Positions 12,914 through 24,583 of a stretch of DNA of 64,000 bases are shown piece by piece. A program made the position numbers and the translations under genes. The notes beneath the pieces were generated by a model that worked only from the letters and a program-made list of their open reading frames with translations, was not told where the DNA came from and did no database searches. Numbering within the stretch: the stretch's first letter is position 1; the number at the start of each line of letters is the position of its first letter. Location: the NCBI RefSeq assembly GCF_020882245.1, contig NW_026869996.1:9412969-9476968 (forward strand), in the 5' to 3' direction. Source of the DNA: Rhopalosiphum padi. Its lineage: Eukaryota > Arthropoda > Insecta > Hemiptera > Aphididae.

Positions 12914-14611
12914 TATGGACAGGGAAGCATTTGAGTAACTTTTAGATACATTGCTATTAATTTTCTATCAACTACAGCCAATAACCGTTACACGTACATT
13001 GCATTAATTCTTTATAATCAGTATCTTTTAGTTCATTTTCAACATTGGATGTTCATACTTTTCCAAAGTTGTATGCATATGAATAAATGTCTCAGCATTC
13101 CTTGAGTCATCTGCTGTATTGCCATCTAAAAAAATTTAATCAGTTAAATATATATAATAATTGGAGAATGACTCGATAACTTAGTGCTTCATAAGCAGTT
13201 TAAAACATGAATTTTTGATATTCGTCAAAATAATCATATAAAATCATGTTTTTTAGTGTTTATGAAGTATCAAGTTAAATGAATTGAATGAAAGTTAATT
13301 ATAGTAAATAAGAATCATTTACTTAATCCTATTGTCAGGATTTCATGACATTAACATTTTGTTACATTACTATTAATTTTCTATCAATTATATTCAATTA
13401 TAAGCTCTAAACGTACGTTGAATAAAACAATTATTATTATCAGTATCTTCTAGTCCATTGTCATCGTAGGATGTTTATATTTTCCAAACTGATAGAATCG
13501 CGAATTCATGTCTCACCATGGCTTTCATTGTCTGCTGTATTGCAATCTGAAAATATTGTAGTCAGTTAAATATGCGTATAATTGTAGTAAATAAAGTCAC
13601 TACTACACACCATAATTAGAACGAAAATGTTTATATGATAACTAGTACTTGGAAAATACTGAATAAGTCAGTAACGGAAACAATCAAACAATAATTATCT
13701 GAACAACTTTATTCTTAATACAAAATATTTAAAAACAATTTTCAGTTAAAACTTAAATGCAAATACGATTGTAAAACAGCAAGGTGATATGAAATATAAT
13801 CATATAACAGATGATAAGAAATAATAATTATGATAAGCTATAAAAGATAGTACAAATCTACCAAATCATTTTGTTGAATTTGAATGTAAAATAAATGTAA
13901 TTAAATAATACACTCGAACAATAACTTAAATTTTCTTCTATTCAATATGAAAAATAATATGAATTGTTTAATTCGTCGAAATTAACATATAAAATAATTT
14001 GTTAAAGTTCTTTTGAAGTAAAAATATCTAGTTAAACAAAACATATGATAGTTATAAATGATAAAATGGAATAATTTTCATTGTATAGCAGTCAAGGTTT
14101 CAAAAAACGTACTTGAGAATATAATATTTTTTAAGCTGTTAAATGTATGAATTTGTTATATTCAACAAAATTATCATATAAATGTAATACAAATAAAATG
14201 ATTTGTATACCTAAGACAAATTTTAAGAATGAAAATTAAAAGTTCTCAGGTGTTTAATAATCATTTATTCACTTTGTTAACAAATCTCTATTGTATCACT
14301 ACAATTAATATTCTATAAATTATATTCAATAACCATTAAATGTAAATTGCATAAATTCATTATAAACAGTATTTGTTAGTTCATTTTCAAAATTGGATGT
14401 TCATACTTTCTCAAAGTTGTATGAATAGAAATTAATGTTTCAGCATCCCTTGAGTGACCTGCTGTATTTCCATCTAAAAAAATTTATTCAGTTAAATATA
14501 TGTAATGATTGGAGAATGACTCGAGAACTCAGTGCTTTATAAGCAGTTAAAAACATGAATAATTACTATTCGTCAAAATTATCATATAAAATCATGTTTT
14601 ATAGTGTTTAT
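12914..14611. repeat. Sat1 divergent module D5 (full length, 1698 bp)
   Basis: It shares ACATATGATAG and ATTACTATTCG with D6, where D1, D3 and D4 have ACAAATGATAG and ATTAATATTCG. This groups D5 with D6. Confidence 0.93.
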
Positions 14612-17422
14612 GAAGTATAAGGTTAAATGAAATGTATGCAAGTTAATAATAATAAATTAGAATCATTTTCTTAATATAGTGGTCCAGGTTTCAAGAGATA
14701 AACTTGAGAATTGTGTGTTTTATAAGCAGTTCTAAATATAAATATTTAATATTCATCAAAATTATCATATAAAATCATGTTTTATAGTGTTTATGAAGTA
14801 TCTGCTTAAATGAAATGTATGCAAGTTAATAATAAAAAATTAGAATCATTTTCTTAATATAGTGGTTTAGGTTTCAAGAGAATAACTTGAGAATTGTGTG
14901 TTTTATAAGCAGTTCTAATTATAAATATTTAAAATTCATCAAAATTATCATATAAAATCATGTTTTATAGTGTTTATGAAGTATAAGGTTAAATGAAATG
15001 TATGCAAGTTAATAATAATAAATTAGAATCATTTTCTTAATACAGTGGTTCAGGTTTCAAGAGATTAACTTGAGAATTGTGAGTTTAATAAACAATTCAA
15101 TACATAAATAATTAATATTCATCAAAATTATCATATAAAATCATGTTTTATAGTGTTTATGAAGTATAAGGTTAAATGAAATGTATGCAAGTTAATAATA
15201 ATAAATAAGAATCATTTTCTTAATATAGTGGTCCAGGTTTCAAGAGATAAACTTGAGAATTGTGTGTTTTATAAGCAGTTCTAAATATAAATATTTAATA
15301 TTCATCAAAATTATCATATAAAATCATGTTTTATAGTGTTTATGAAGTATCTGCTTAAATGAAATGTATGCAAGTTAATAATAAAAAATTAGAATCATTT
15401 TCTTAATATAGTGGTTTAGGTTTCAAGAGAATAACTTGAGAATTGTGTGTTTTATAAGCAGTTCTAATTATAAATATTTAAAATTCATCAAAATTATCAT
15501 ATAAAATCATGTTTTATAGTGTTTATGAAGTATAAGGTTAAATGAAATGTATGCAAGTTAATAATAATAAATTAGAATCATTTTCTTAATACAGTGGTTC
15601 AGGTTTCAAGAGATTAACTTGAGAATTGTGAGTTTAATAAACAATTCAATACATAAATAATTAATATTCGTCAAAATTAACATATAAAATCATATTTATA
15701 GTGTTTATGAAGTATAAGGTTATATGAAATGTATGCAAGTTAATAATAATAAATTAGAATCATTTTCTTAATATAGTGGTACAGGTTTCAAGATATAAAC
15801 TTTAAAATTGTTTGTTTTATAAGCAGTTCTAAATATAAATATTTAATATTCGTCAAAATAATCATATAAAATCATGTTTTATAGTGTTTATGAAGTATAA
15901 GGTTAAATGAAATGTATGCAAGTTAATAATAATAAATAAGAATCATTTTCTTAATACAGTGGTCCAGGTTTCAAGAGATTAACTTGAGAATTGTGAGTTT
16001 AATAAACAATTCAATACATAAATAATTAATATTCGTCAAAATTATCATATAAAATCATGTTTTATAGTGTTTATGAAGTATCTGCTTAAATGAAATGTAT
16101 GCAAGTTAATAATAATAAATTAGAATCATTTTCTTAATATAGTGGTCCAGGTTTCAAGAGATAAACTTGAGAATTGTGTGTTTTATAAGCAGTTCTAAAT
16201 ATAAATATTTAATATTCATCAAAATTATCATATAAAATCATGTTTTATAGTGTTTATGAAGTATCTGCTTAAATGAAATGTATGCAAGTTAATAATAAAA
16301 AATTAGAATCATTTTCTTAATATAGTGGTTTAGGTTTCAAGAGAATAACTTGAGAATTGTGTGTTTTATAAGCAGTTCTAATTATAAATATTTAAAATTC
16401 ATCAAAATTATCATATAAAATCATGTTTTATAGTGTTTATGAAGTATAAGGTTAAATGAAATGTATGCAAGTTAATAATAATAAATTAGAATCATTTTCT
16501 TAATACAGTGGTTCAGGTTTCAAGAGATTAACTTGAGAATTGTGAGTTTAATAAACAATTCAATACATAAATAATTAATATTCGTCAAAATTAACATATA
16601 AAATCATGTTTTATAGTGTTTATGAAGTATAAGGTTATATGAAATGTATGCAAGTTAATAATAATAAATTAGAATCATTTTCTTAATATAGTGGTACAGG
16701 TTTCAAGATATAAACTTTAAAATTGTTTGTTTTATAAGCAGTTCTAAATATAAATATTTAATATTTGTCAAAATAATCATATAAAATCATGTTTTATAGT
16801 GTTTATGAAGTATAAGGTTAAATGAAATGTATGCAAGTTAATAATAATAAATTAGAATCATTTTCTTAATACAGTGGTCCAGGTTTCAAGAGATTAACTT
16901 GAGAATTGTGAGTTTAATAAACAATTCAATACATAAATAATTAATATTCGTCAAAATTATCATATAAAATCATGTTTTATAGTGTTTATGAAGTATAAGG
17001 TTAAATGAAATGTATGCAAGTTAATAATAATAAATAAGAATCATTTTCTTAATATAGTGGTCCAGGTTTCAAGAGATAAACTTGAGAATTGTGTGTTTTA
17101 TAAGCAGTTCTAAATATAAATATTTAATATTCATCAAAATTATCATATAAAATCATGTTTTATAGTGTTTATGAAGTATCTGCTTAAATGAAATGTATGC
17201 AAGTTAATAATAAAAAATTAGAATCATTTTCTTAATATAGTGGTCAAGGTTTCAAGAGATTAACTTGAGAATTGTGTATTTTGTAAACAGTTTTAAAACA
17301 TAAATATTTAATATTAGTCAAAATTATCGTATAAAATCGTGTTTTATTTTGTTTATGAATTATCTGCTTAAATGAATTGTATGCTAGTTGATAATGGTAA
17401 ATTAAAATAATTTAATTAATAT
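14612..17422. repeat. Sat1 monomer block 6 (about 15.4 monomers)
   Basis: 2811 bases, close to six monomers longer than blocks 4 and 5. The D5-D6 distance (4509) exceeds the D3-D4 distance (3411) by exactly 1098 bases. Confidence 0.94.
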
Positions 17423-19119
17423 TATGGACAGGGAAGCATTTGAGTAACTTTTAGATACATTGCTATTAATTTTCTATCAACTACAGCCAATAACCGTTAC
17501 ACGTACATTGCATTAATTCTTTATAATCAGTATCTTTTAGTTCATTTTCAACATTGGATGTTCATACTTTTCCAAAGTTGTATGCATATGAATAAATGTC
17601 TCAGCATTCCTTGAGTCATCTGCTGTATTGCCATCTAAAAAAATTTAATCAGTTAAATATATATAATAATTGGAGAATGACTCGATAACTTAGTGCTTCA
17701 TAAGCAGTTTAAAACATGAAATTTTGATATTCGTCAAAATAATCATATAAAATCATGTTTTTTAGTGTTTATGAAGTATCAAGTTAAATGAATTGAATGA
17801 AAGTTAATTATAGTAAATAAGAATCATTTACTTAATCCTATTGTCAGGATTTCATGACATTAACATTTTGTTACATTACTATTAATTTTCTATCAATTAT
17901 ATTCAATTATAAGCTCTAAACGTACGTTGAATAAAACAATTATTATTATCAGTATTTTCTAGTCCTTGTCATCGTAGGATGTTTATATTTTCCAAACTGA
18001 TAGAATCGTGAATTCATGTCTCACCATGGCTTTCATTGTCTGCTGTATTGCAATCTGAAAATATTGTAGTCAGTTAAATATGCGTATAATTGTAGTAAAT
18101 AAAGTTACTACTACACACCATAATTAGAACGAAAATGTTTATATGATAACTAGTACTTGGAAAATACTGAATAAGTCAGTAACGGAAACAATCAAACAAT
18201 AATTATCTGAACAACTTTATTCTTAATACAAAATATTTAAAAACAATTTTCAGTTAAAACTTAAATGCAAATACGATTGTAAAACAGCAAGGTGATATGA
18301 AATATAATCATATAACAGATGATAAGAAATAATAATTATGATAAGCTATAAAAGATAGTACAAATCTACCAAATCATTTTGTTGAATTTGAATGTAAAAT
18401 AAATGTAATTAAATAATACACTCGAACAATAACTTAAATTTTCTTCTATTCAATATGAAAAATAATATGAATTGTTTAATTCGTCGAAATTAACATATAA
18501 AATAATTTGTTAAAGTTCTTTTGAAGTAAAAATATCTAGTTAAACAAAACATATGATAGTTATAAATGATAAAATGGAATAATTTTCATTGTATAGCAGT
18601 CAAGGTTTCAAAAAACGTACTTGAGAATATAATATTTTTTAAGCTGTTAAATGTATGAATTTGTTATATTCAACAAAATTATCATATAAATGTAATACAA
18701 ATAAAATGATTTGTATACCTAAGACAAATTTTAAGAATGAAAATTAAAAGTTCTCAGGTGTTTAATAATCATTTATTCACTTTGTTAACAAATCTCTATT
18801 GTATCACTACAATTAATATTCTATAAATTATATTCATTAACCATTAAATGTAAATTGCATAAATTCATTATAAACAGTATTTGTTAGTTCATTTTCAAAA
18901 TTGGATGTTCATACTTTCTCAAAGTTGTATGAATAGAAATTAATGTTTCAGCATCCCTTGAGTGACCTGCTGTATTTCCATCTAAAAAAATTTATTCAGT
19001 TAAATATATGTAATGATTGGAGAATGACTCGAGAACTCAGTGCTTTATAAGCAGTTAAAAACATGAATAATTACTATTCGTCAAAATTATCATATAAAAT
19101 CATGTTTTATAGTGTTTAT
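17423..19119. repeat. Sat1 divergent module D6 (full length, 1697 bp)
   Basis: It shares GTATTTTCTAGTCCTTGTC, GAATCGTGAATTC and CATGAAATTTTGAT with D7 and not with earlier modules. Confidence 0.93.
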
Positions 19120-21943
19120 GAAGTATAAGGTTAAATGAAATGTATGCAAGTTAATAATAATAAATTAGAATCATTTTCTTAATATAGTGGTCCAGGTTTC
19201 AAGAGATAAACTTGAGAATTGTGTGTTTTATAAGCAGTTCTAAATATAAATATTTAATATTCATCAAAATTATCATATAAAATCATGTTTTATAGTGTTT
19301 ATGAAGTATCTGCTTAAATGAAATGTATGCAAGTTAATAATAAAAAATTAGAATCATTTTCTTAATATAGTGGTTTAGGTTTCAAGAGAATAACTTGAGA
19401 ATTGTGTGTTTTATAAGCAGTTCTAATTATAAATATTTAAAATTCATCAAAATTATCATATAAAATCATGTTTTATAGTGTTTATGAAGTATAAGGTTAA
19501 ATGAAATGTATGCAAGTTAATAATAATAAATTAGAATCATTTTCTTAATATTGTGGTACAGGTTTCAAGATATTAACTTGAGAATTGTGTGTTTTATAAG
19601 CAGTTCTAAATATAAATATTTAATATTCGTCAAAATAATCATATAAAATCAAGTTTTATAGTGTTTATGAAGTATCTGCTTAAATGAAATGTATGCAAGT
19701 TAATAATAATAAATAAGAATCATTTTCTTAATATAGTGGTCCAGGTTTCAAGAGATAAACTTGAGAATTGTGTGTTTTATAAGCAGTTCTAAATATAAAT
19801 ATTTAATATTCATCAAAATTATCATATAAAATCATGTTTTATAGTGTTTATGAAGTATCTGCTTAAATGAAATGTATGCAAGTTAATAATAAAAAATTAG
19901 AATCATTTTCTTAATATAGTGGTTTAGGTTTCAAGAGAATAACTTGAGAATTGTGTGTTTTATAAGCAGTTCTAATTATAAATTATTTAAAATTCATCAA
20001 AATTATCATATAAAATCATGTTTTATAGTGTTTATGAAGTATAAGGTTAAATGAAATGTATGCAAGTTAATAATAATAAATTAGAATCATTTTTCTTAAT
20101 ACAGTGGTTCAGGTTTCAAGAGATTAACTTGAGAATTGTGAGTTTAATAAACAATTCAATACATAAATATTTAATATTCGTCAAAATTAACATATAAAAT
20201 CATATTTATAAGTGTTTATGAAGTAATAAGGTTATATGAAATGTATGCAAGTTAATAATAATAAATTAGAATCATTTTCTTAATATAGTGGTACAGGTTT
20301 CAAGATATAAACTTTAAATTGTTTGTTTTATAAGCAGTTCTAAATATAAATATTTAATATTTCGTCAAAATAATCATATAAAATCATGTTTTATAGTGTT
20401 TATGAAGTATAAGGTTAAATTGAAATGTATGCAAGTTATAATAATAAATAAGAATCATTTTCTTAATACAGTGGTCCAGGTTTCAAGAGATTAACTTGAG
20501 AATTGTGAGTTTAATAAACAATTCAATCCAATAAATTAATTAATATTCGTCAAAATTATCATATAAAATCATGTTTTATAGTGTTTATGAAGTATCTGCT
20601 TAAATGAAATGTATGCAAGTTAATAATAATAAATTAGAATCATATTCTTAATATAGTGGTTCCAGGTTTCAAGAGATAAACTTGAGAATTGTGTGTTTTA
20701 TAAGCAGTTTCTAAATATAAATATTTAATATTCATCAAAATTATCATATAAAATCATGTTTTATAGTGTTTATGAAGTATCTGCCTTAAATGAAATGTAT
20801 GCAAGTTAATAATAAAAAATTAGAATCATTTTCTTATTATAGTGGTTTAGGTTTCAAGAGAATAACTTGAGAATTGTGTGTTTATATAAGCAGTTCTAAT
20901 TATAAATATTTAAAATTCATCAAAATTATCATATAAAATCATGTTTTATAGTGTTTATGAAGTATAAGTTAAATGAAATGTATGCAAGTTAATAATAATA
21001 AATTAGAATCATTTTCTTAATACAGTGGTTCAGGTTTCAAGAGATTAACTTGAGAATTGTGAGTTTAATAAAACAATTCAATACATAAATAATTAATATT
21101 CGTCAAAATTAACATATAAAATCATGTTTTATAGTGTTTATGAAGTATAAGGGTTATATGAAATGTATGCAAGTTAATAATAATAAATTAGAATCATTTT
21201 CTTAATATTAGTGGTACAGGTTTCAAGATATAAACTTTAAAATTGTTTGTTTTATAAGCAGTTTCTAAATATAAATATTTAATATTTGTCAAATAATCAT
21301 ATAAAATCATGTTTTATAGTGTTTATGAAGTATAAGGTTTAAATGAAATGTATGCAAGTTAATAATAATAAATTAGAATCATTTTCTTAATACAGTGGTC
21401 CAGGTTTCAAGAGATTAACTTGAGAATTGTGAGTTTAATAAACAATTCAATACATAAATAATTAATATTCGTCAAAATTATCATATAAAATCATGTTTTA
21501 TAGTGTTTATGAAGTATAAGGTTAAATGAAATGTATGCAAGTTAATAATAATAAATAAGAATCATTTTCTTAATATAGTGGTCCAGGTTTCAAGAGATAA
21601 ACTTGAGAATTGTGTGTTTTATAAGCAGTTCTAAATATAAATATTTAATATTCATCAAAATTATCATATAAAATCATGTTTTATAGTGTTTATGAAGTAT
21701 CTGCTTAAATGAAATGTATGCAAGTTAATATTAAAAAATTAGAATCATTTTCTTAATATAGTGGTCAAGGTTTCAAGAGATTAACTTGAGAATTGTGTAT
21801 TTTGTAAACAGTTTTAAAACATAAATATTTAATATTAGTCAAAATTCTCGTATAAAATCGTGTTTTATTTTGTTTATGAATTATCTGCTTAAATGAATTG
21901 TATGCTAGTTGATAATGGTAAATTAAAATAATTTAATTAATAT
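19120..21943. repeat. Sat1 monomer block 7 (about 15.4 monomers, with many single-base indels)
   Basis: It largely follows the order of block 6, with real monomer-type differences near 19550-19680. From about 19980 onward it carries frequent one-base insertions and deletions, mostly in homopolymers, which earlier blocks lack. Confidence 0.9.
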
Positions 21944-22684
21944 TATGGACAGGGAAGCATATGAGTAACTTTTAGATACATTGCTATTAATTTTCTATCA
22001 ACTACAGCCAATAACCGTTTACACGTACATTGCATTAATTCTTTATAATCAGTATCTTTTAGTTCATTTTCAACATTGGATGTTCATTACTTTTCCAAAG
22101 TTGTATGCATATGAATAAATGTCTCAGCATTCCTTGAGTCATCTGCTGTATTGCCATCTAAAAAAATTTAATCAGTTAAATATATATAATAATTGGAGAA
22201 TGACTCGATAACTTAGTGCTTCATAAGCAGTTTAAAAACATGAAATTTTGATATTCGTCAAAATAATCATATAAAATCATGTTTTGTTAGTGTTTATGAA
22301 GTATCAAGTTAAATGAATTGAATGAAAGTTAATTATAGTAAATAAGAATCATTTACTTAATCCTATTGTCAGGATTTCATGACATTAACATTTTGTTACA
22401 TTACTATTATTTTACTATCAATTATATTCAATTATAAGCTCTAAACGTACGTTGAATAAAACAATTATTATTATCAGTATTTTCTAGTCCTTGTCATCGT
22501 AGGATGTTTATATTTCCCAAACTGATAGAATCGTGAATTCATGTCTCACCATGGCTTTCATTGTCTGCTGTATTGCAATCTGAAAATATTGTAGTCAGTT
22601 AAATATGCGTATAATTGTAGTAAATAAAGTTACTACTTACACACCATAATTAGAACGAAAAATGTTTATATGATAACTAGTAAA
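21944..22684. repeat. Sat1 divergent module D7, cut by assembly gap
   Basis: It follows D6 through inserts E1 and E2 and stops just after GATAACTAGTA at the gap. It contains one-base indels such as GTTCATTACTTTTCC, CCGTTTACACG and GAAAAATG. Confidence 0.92.
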
Positions 22685-23184
22685 NNNNNNNNNNNNNNNN
22701 NNNNNNNNNNNNNNNNNNNNNNNNNNNNNNNNNNNNNNNNNNNNNNNNNNNNNNNNNNNNNNNNNNNNNNNNNNNNNNNNNNNNNNNNNNNNNNNNNNNN
22801 NNNNNNNNNNNNNNNNNNNNNNNNNNNNNNNNNNNNNNNNNNNNNNNNNNNNNNNNNNNNNNNNNNNNNNNNNNNNNNNNNNNNNNNNNNNNNNNNNNNN
22901 NNNNNNNNNNNNNNNNNNNNNNNNNNNNNNNNNNNNNNNNNNNNNNNNNNNNNNNNNNNNNNNNNNNNNNNNNNNNNNNNNNNNNNNNNNNNNNNNNNNN
23001 NNNNNNNNNNNNNNNNNNNNNNNNNNNNNNNNNNNNNNNNNNNNNNNNNNNNNNNNNNNNNNNNNNNNNNNNNNNNNNNNNNNNNNNNNNNNNNNNNNNN
23101 NNNNNNNNNNNNNNNNNNNNNNNNNNNNNNNNNNNNNNNNNNNNNNNNNNNNNNNNNNNNNNNNNNNNNNNNNNNNNNNNNNNN
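22685..23184. other. Assembly gap, 500 N
   Basis: The run of N is exactly 500 bases, a conventional placeholder length used by scaffolding programs. True distance and adjacency are unknown. Any open frame drawn across it is artificial. Confidence 0.99.
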
Positions 23185-23185
23185 T

Positions 23186-24373
23186 TGCACTATAGAGGGA
23201 GAATATGTATGCAATCGAGTATGTTTTCCTTATTCCCAAACAAAGTCAATTGAAAGAAATCATCATGCATATCTGAATACTGAAGATGAAGAATACCAGA
23301 TTTCAAATCAAACTTCTGTTCTAGTTGAATTACAAAGTTTTAACTCTGTAAAATCTTTTTCACTTGACTACATGCACTTGGTTTGCTTAGGTGTTTGTAA
23401 AAAACTCATCAGCCTTTGGATTAAAGGACCATTAAATGTTAGACTTCGGTCTTCAAAAATAAATGAAATATCAACTTTATTGTTAGCATCCAATACATAT
23501 CTTTCTTCCGATTTCTCTAGAAAGAACAGATGTCTTCCAGATGTATGTCGCTGGAAAGCTACTGAATTTCGTTTATTCTTATTATACACTGGACCAGTTG
23601 TGTTAAAAACCATTTTGAGTGAAGAAATGTACACCAATTTTATGGTTTTGAACATTGCAATGTTAATTTTATTAAGTCCTGATCGAAAATTTCTTCTTCA
23701 ATATGCAAGAGAACTATTAGATTTTTTTGTCAAGAACTTTCAACATATTTATGGACAACAATTTGTATCACACAATGTCCATGCCTTATTACACTTATGT
23801 GATGATTATGATTTATTTGGTCCACTTGATAATTGTTCAGCTTTTGGTTTTGAAAATCACATGAAAGAAATAAAATCTAATCTTAGAAAAAATGAAAAAC
23901 CTTTGGAACAAATTGTTAATAGATATTATGAAAAATATGAAAAATGTGCACTAAATAATTCAAGTAATAAATCATTAATGGACAATCAACCAGTTTTGAA
24001 ACATGTCCATGATAACGGTCCACTGGTTGATGATTTAATAGGTCCACAATATTACACTCTTATATTTAAAAGTTTAACCATCAAAATTAAAAAAGATAGT
24101 GATAGTTTTATACTAACCAAAAATGGAGAAATAGTAAAATGCATGAATTTTGCTCAAAAAGATGGTATTATCATGCTTATTGGAAAAAAGTTCAACATTT
24201 TATTACCCTATTTTGTAGATCCCATTAATTCAACAATTATTGAAATATTTGAAATTAAAAATTTATCTGATCAACTCAAACATTGGGCAATATCTGATAT
24301 TAAAAAAAAAATGATGATATTTCATCATAGTGGGAAAAAAATAGCCATGCCCATTATTCACACAGACATTTAA
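23186..24373 (+). CDS. Transposase, EnSpm/CACTA-like, C-terminal part (5' end lost in gap)
   Basis: An uninterrupted frame of 395 codons runs from the gap edge to TAA. It aligns throughout with the complete transposase at 29148-31250, beginning at the second cysteine of that protein's CxxC motif (its residue 306), so about 305 N-terminal residues, including the first two candidate catalytic aspartates, are missing. Conserved blocks include SLDYMHLVCLG, LWIKGP, RWKATEFRLFLLY and a C-terminal block SHNVHALLHLCDDYD...GPLDNCSAF-FEN. That last block has the shape of the DUF4218 region of plant EnSpm transposases (family knowledge). There are no internal stops or frameshifts. AATAAA signals follow at 24373 and 24416. 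Apparent residues upstream of 23186 are only N and do not belong to it. Confidence 0.85.
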   Translation, partial: CTIEGEYVCNRVCFPYSQTKSIERNHHAYLNTEDEEYQISNQTSVLVELQSFNSVKSFSLDYMHLVCLGVCKKLISLWIKGPLNVRLRSSKINEISTLLLASNTYLSSDFSRKNRCLPDVCRWKATEFRLFLLYTGPVVLKTILSEEMYTNFMVLNIAMLILLSPDRKFLLQYARELLDFFVKNFQHIYGQQFVSHNVHALLHLCDDYDLFGPLDNCSAFGFENHMKEIKSNLRKNEKPLEQIVNRYYEKYEKCALNNSSNKSLMDNQPVLKHVHDNGPLVDDLIGPQYYTLIFKSLTIKIKKDSDSFILTKNGEIVKCMNFAQKDGIIMLIGKKFNILLPYFVDPINSTIIEIFEIKNLSDQLKHWAISDIKKKMMIFHHSGKKIAMPIIHTDI

Positions 24374-24583
24374 ATAAATTGTAACTGTAAATAATATAAA
24401 TAATATAAATAATTAAATAAAATTTTTGTGATTAATCATAAGTTGTATAGGTAGATATACATTTACCAGTATAAATTTATAAATTATTACTTCAAAATAT
24501 CAACATATTTTTAACAATGGGTACATAATTAAATTAAATATTTAAAACATCATAATTTGAATTATTTCCTTTTTTTTATTTAG

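Larger units (their letters stand above)
1..22684. repeat. Sat1 satellite array, 183-bp monomer with nested higher-order structure
   Basis: The landmark GAAGTAT recurs every 183 bases (AAGTAT at 1, 184, 367, 550). Monomers alternate between a GAAGTATAAGG and a GAAGTATCTGC start and form trimers of about 549 bp, recognisable by internal variants (TCCAGG, TTTAGG, TTCAGG after AGTGG). Trimers are grouped between copies of a divergent 1.7-kb module whose TATGGACAGG landmark lies at 1531, 3844, 6091, 9502, 12914, 17423 and 21944. The array enters from the left window edge and is cut by the assembly gap on the right. No open frame of useful length runs through it. The family was not recognised. Confidence 0.97.

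Noticed and set aside
1..22684. CRISPR-like regular repeats
   Set aside because: The whole 183-base period is conserved with no unique spacers, and the context is eukaryotic. The same holds for Sat2.
22637..23239. Open frames running through the N gap on either strand
   Set aside because: Translated N never yields a stop, so these frames are artefacts. Only the codons from 23186 onward are real.
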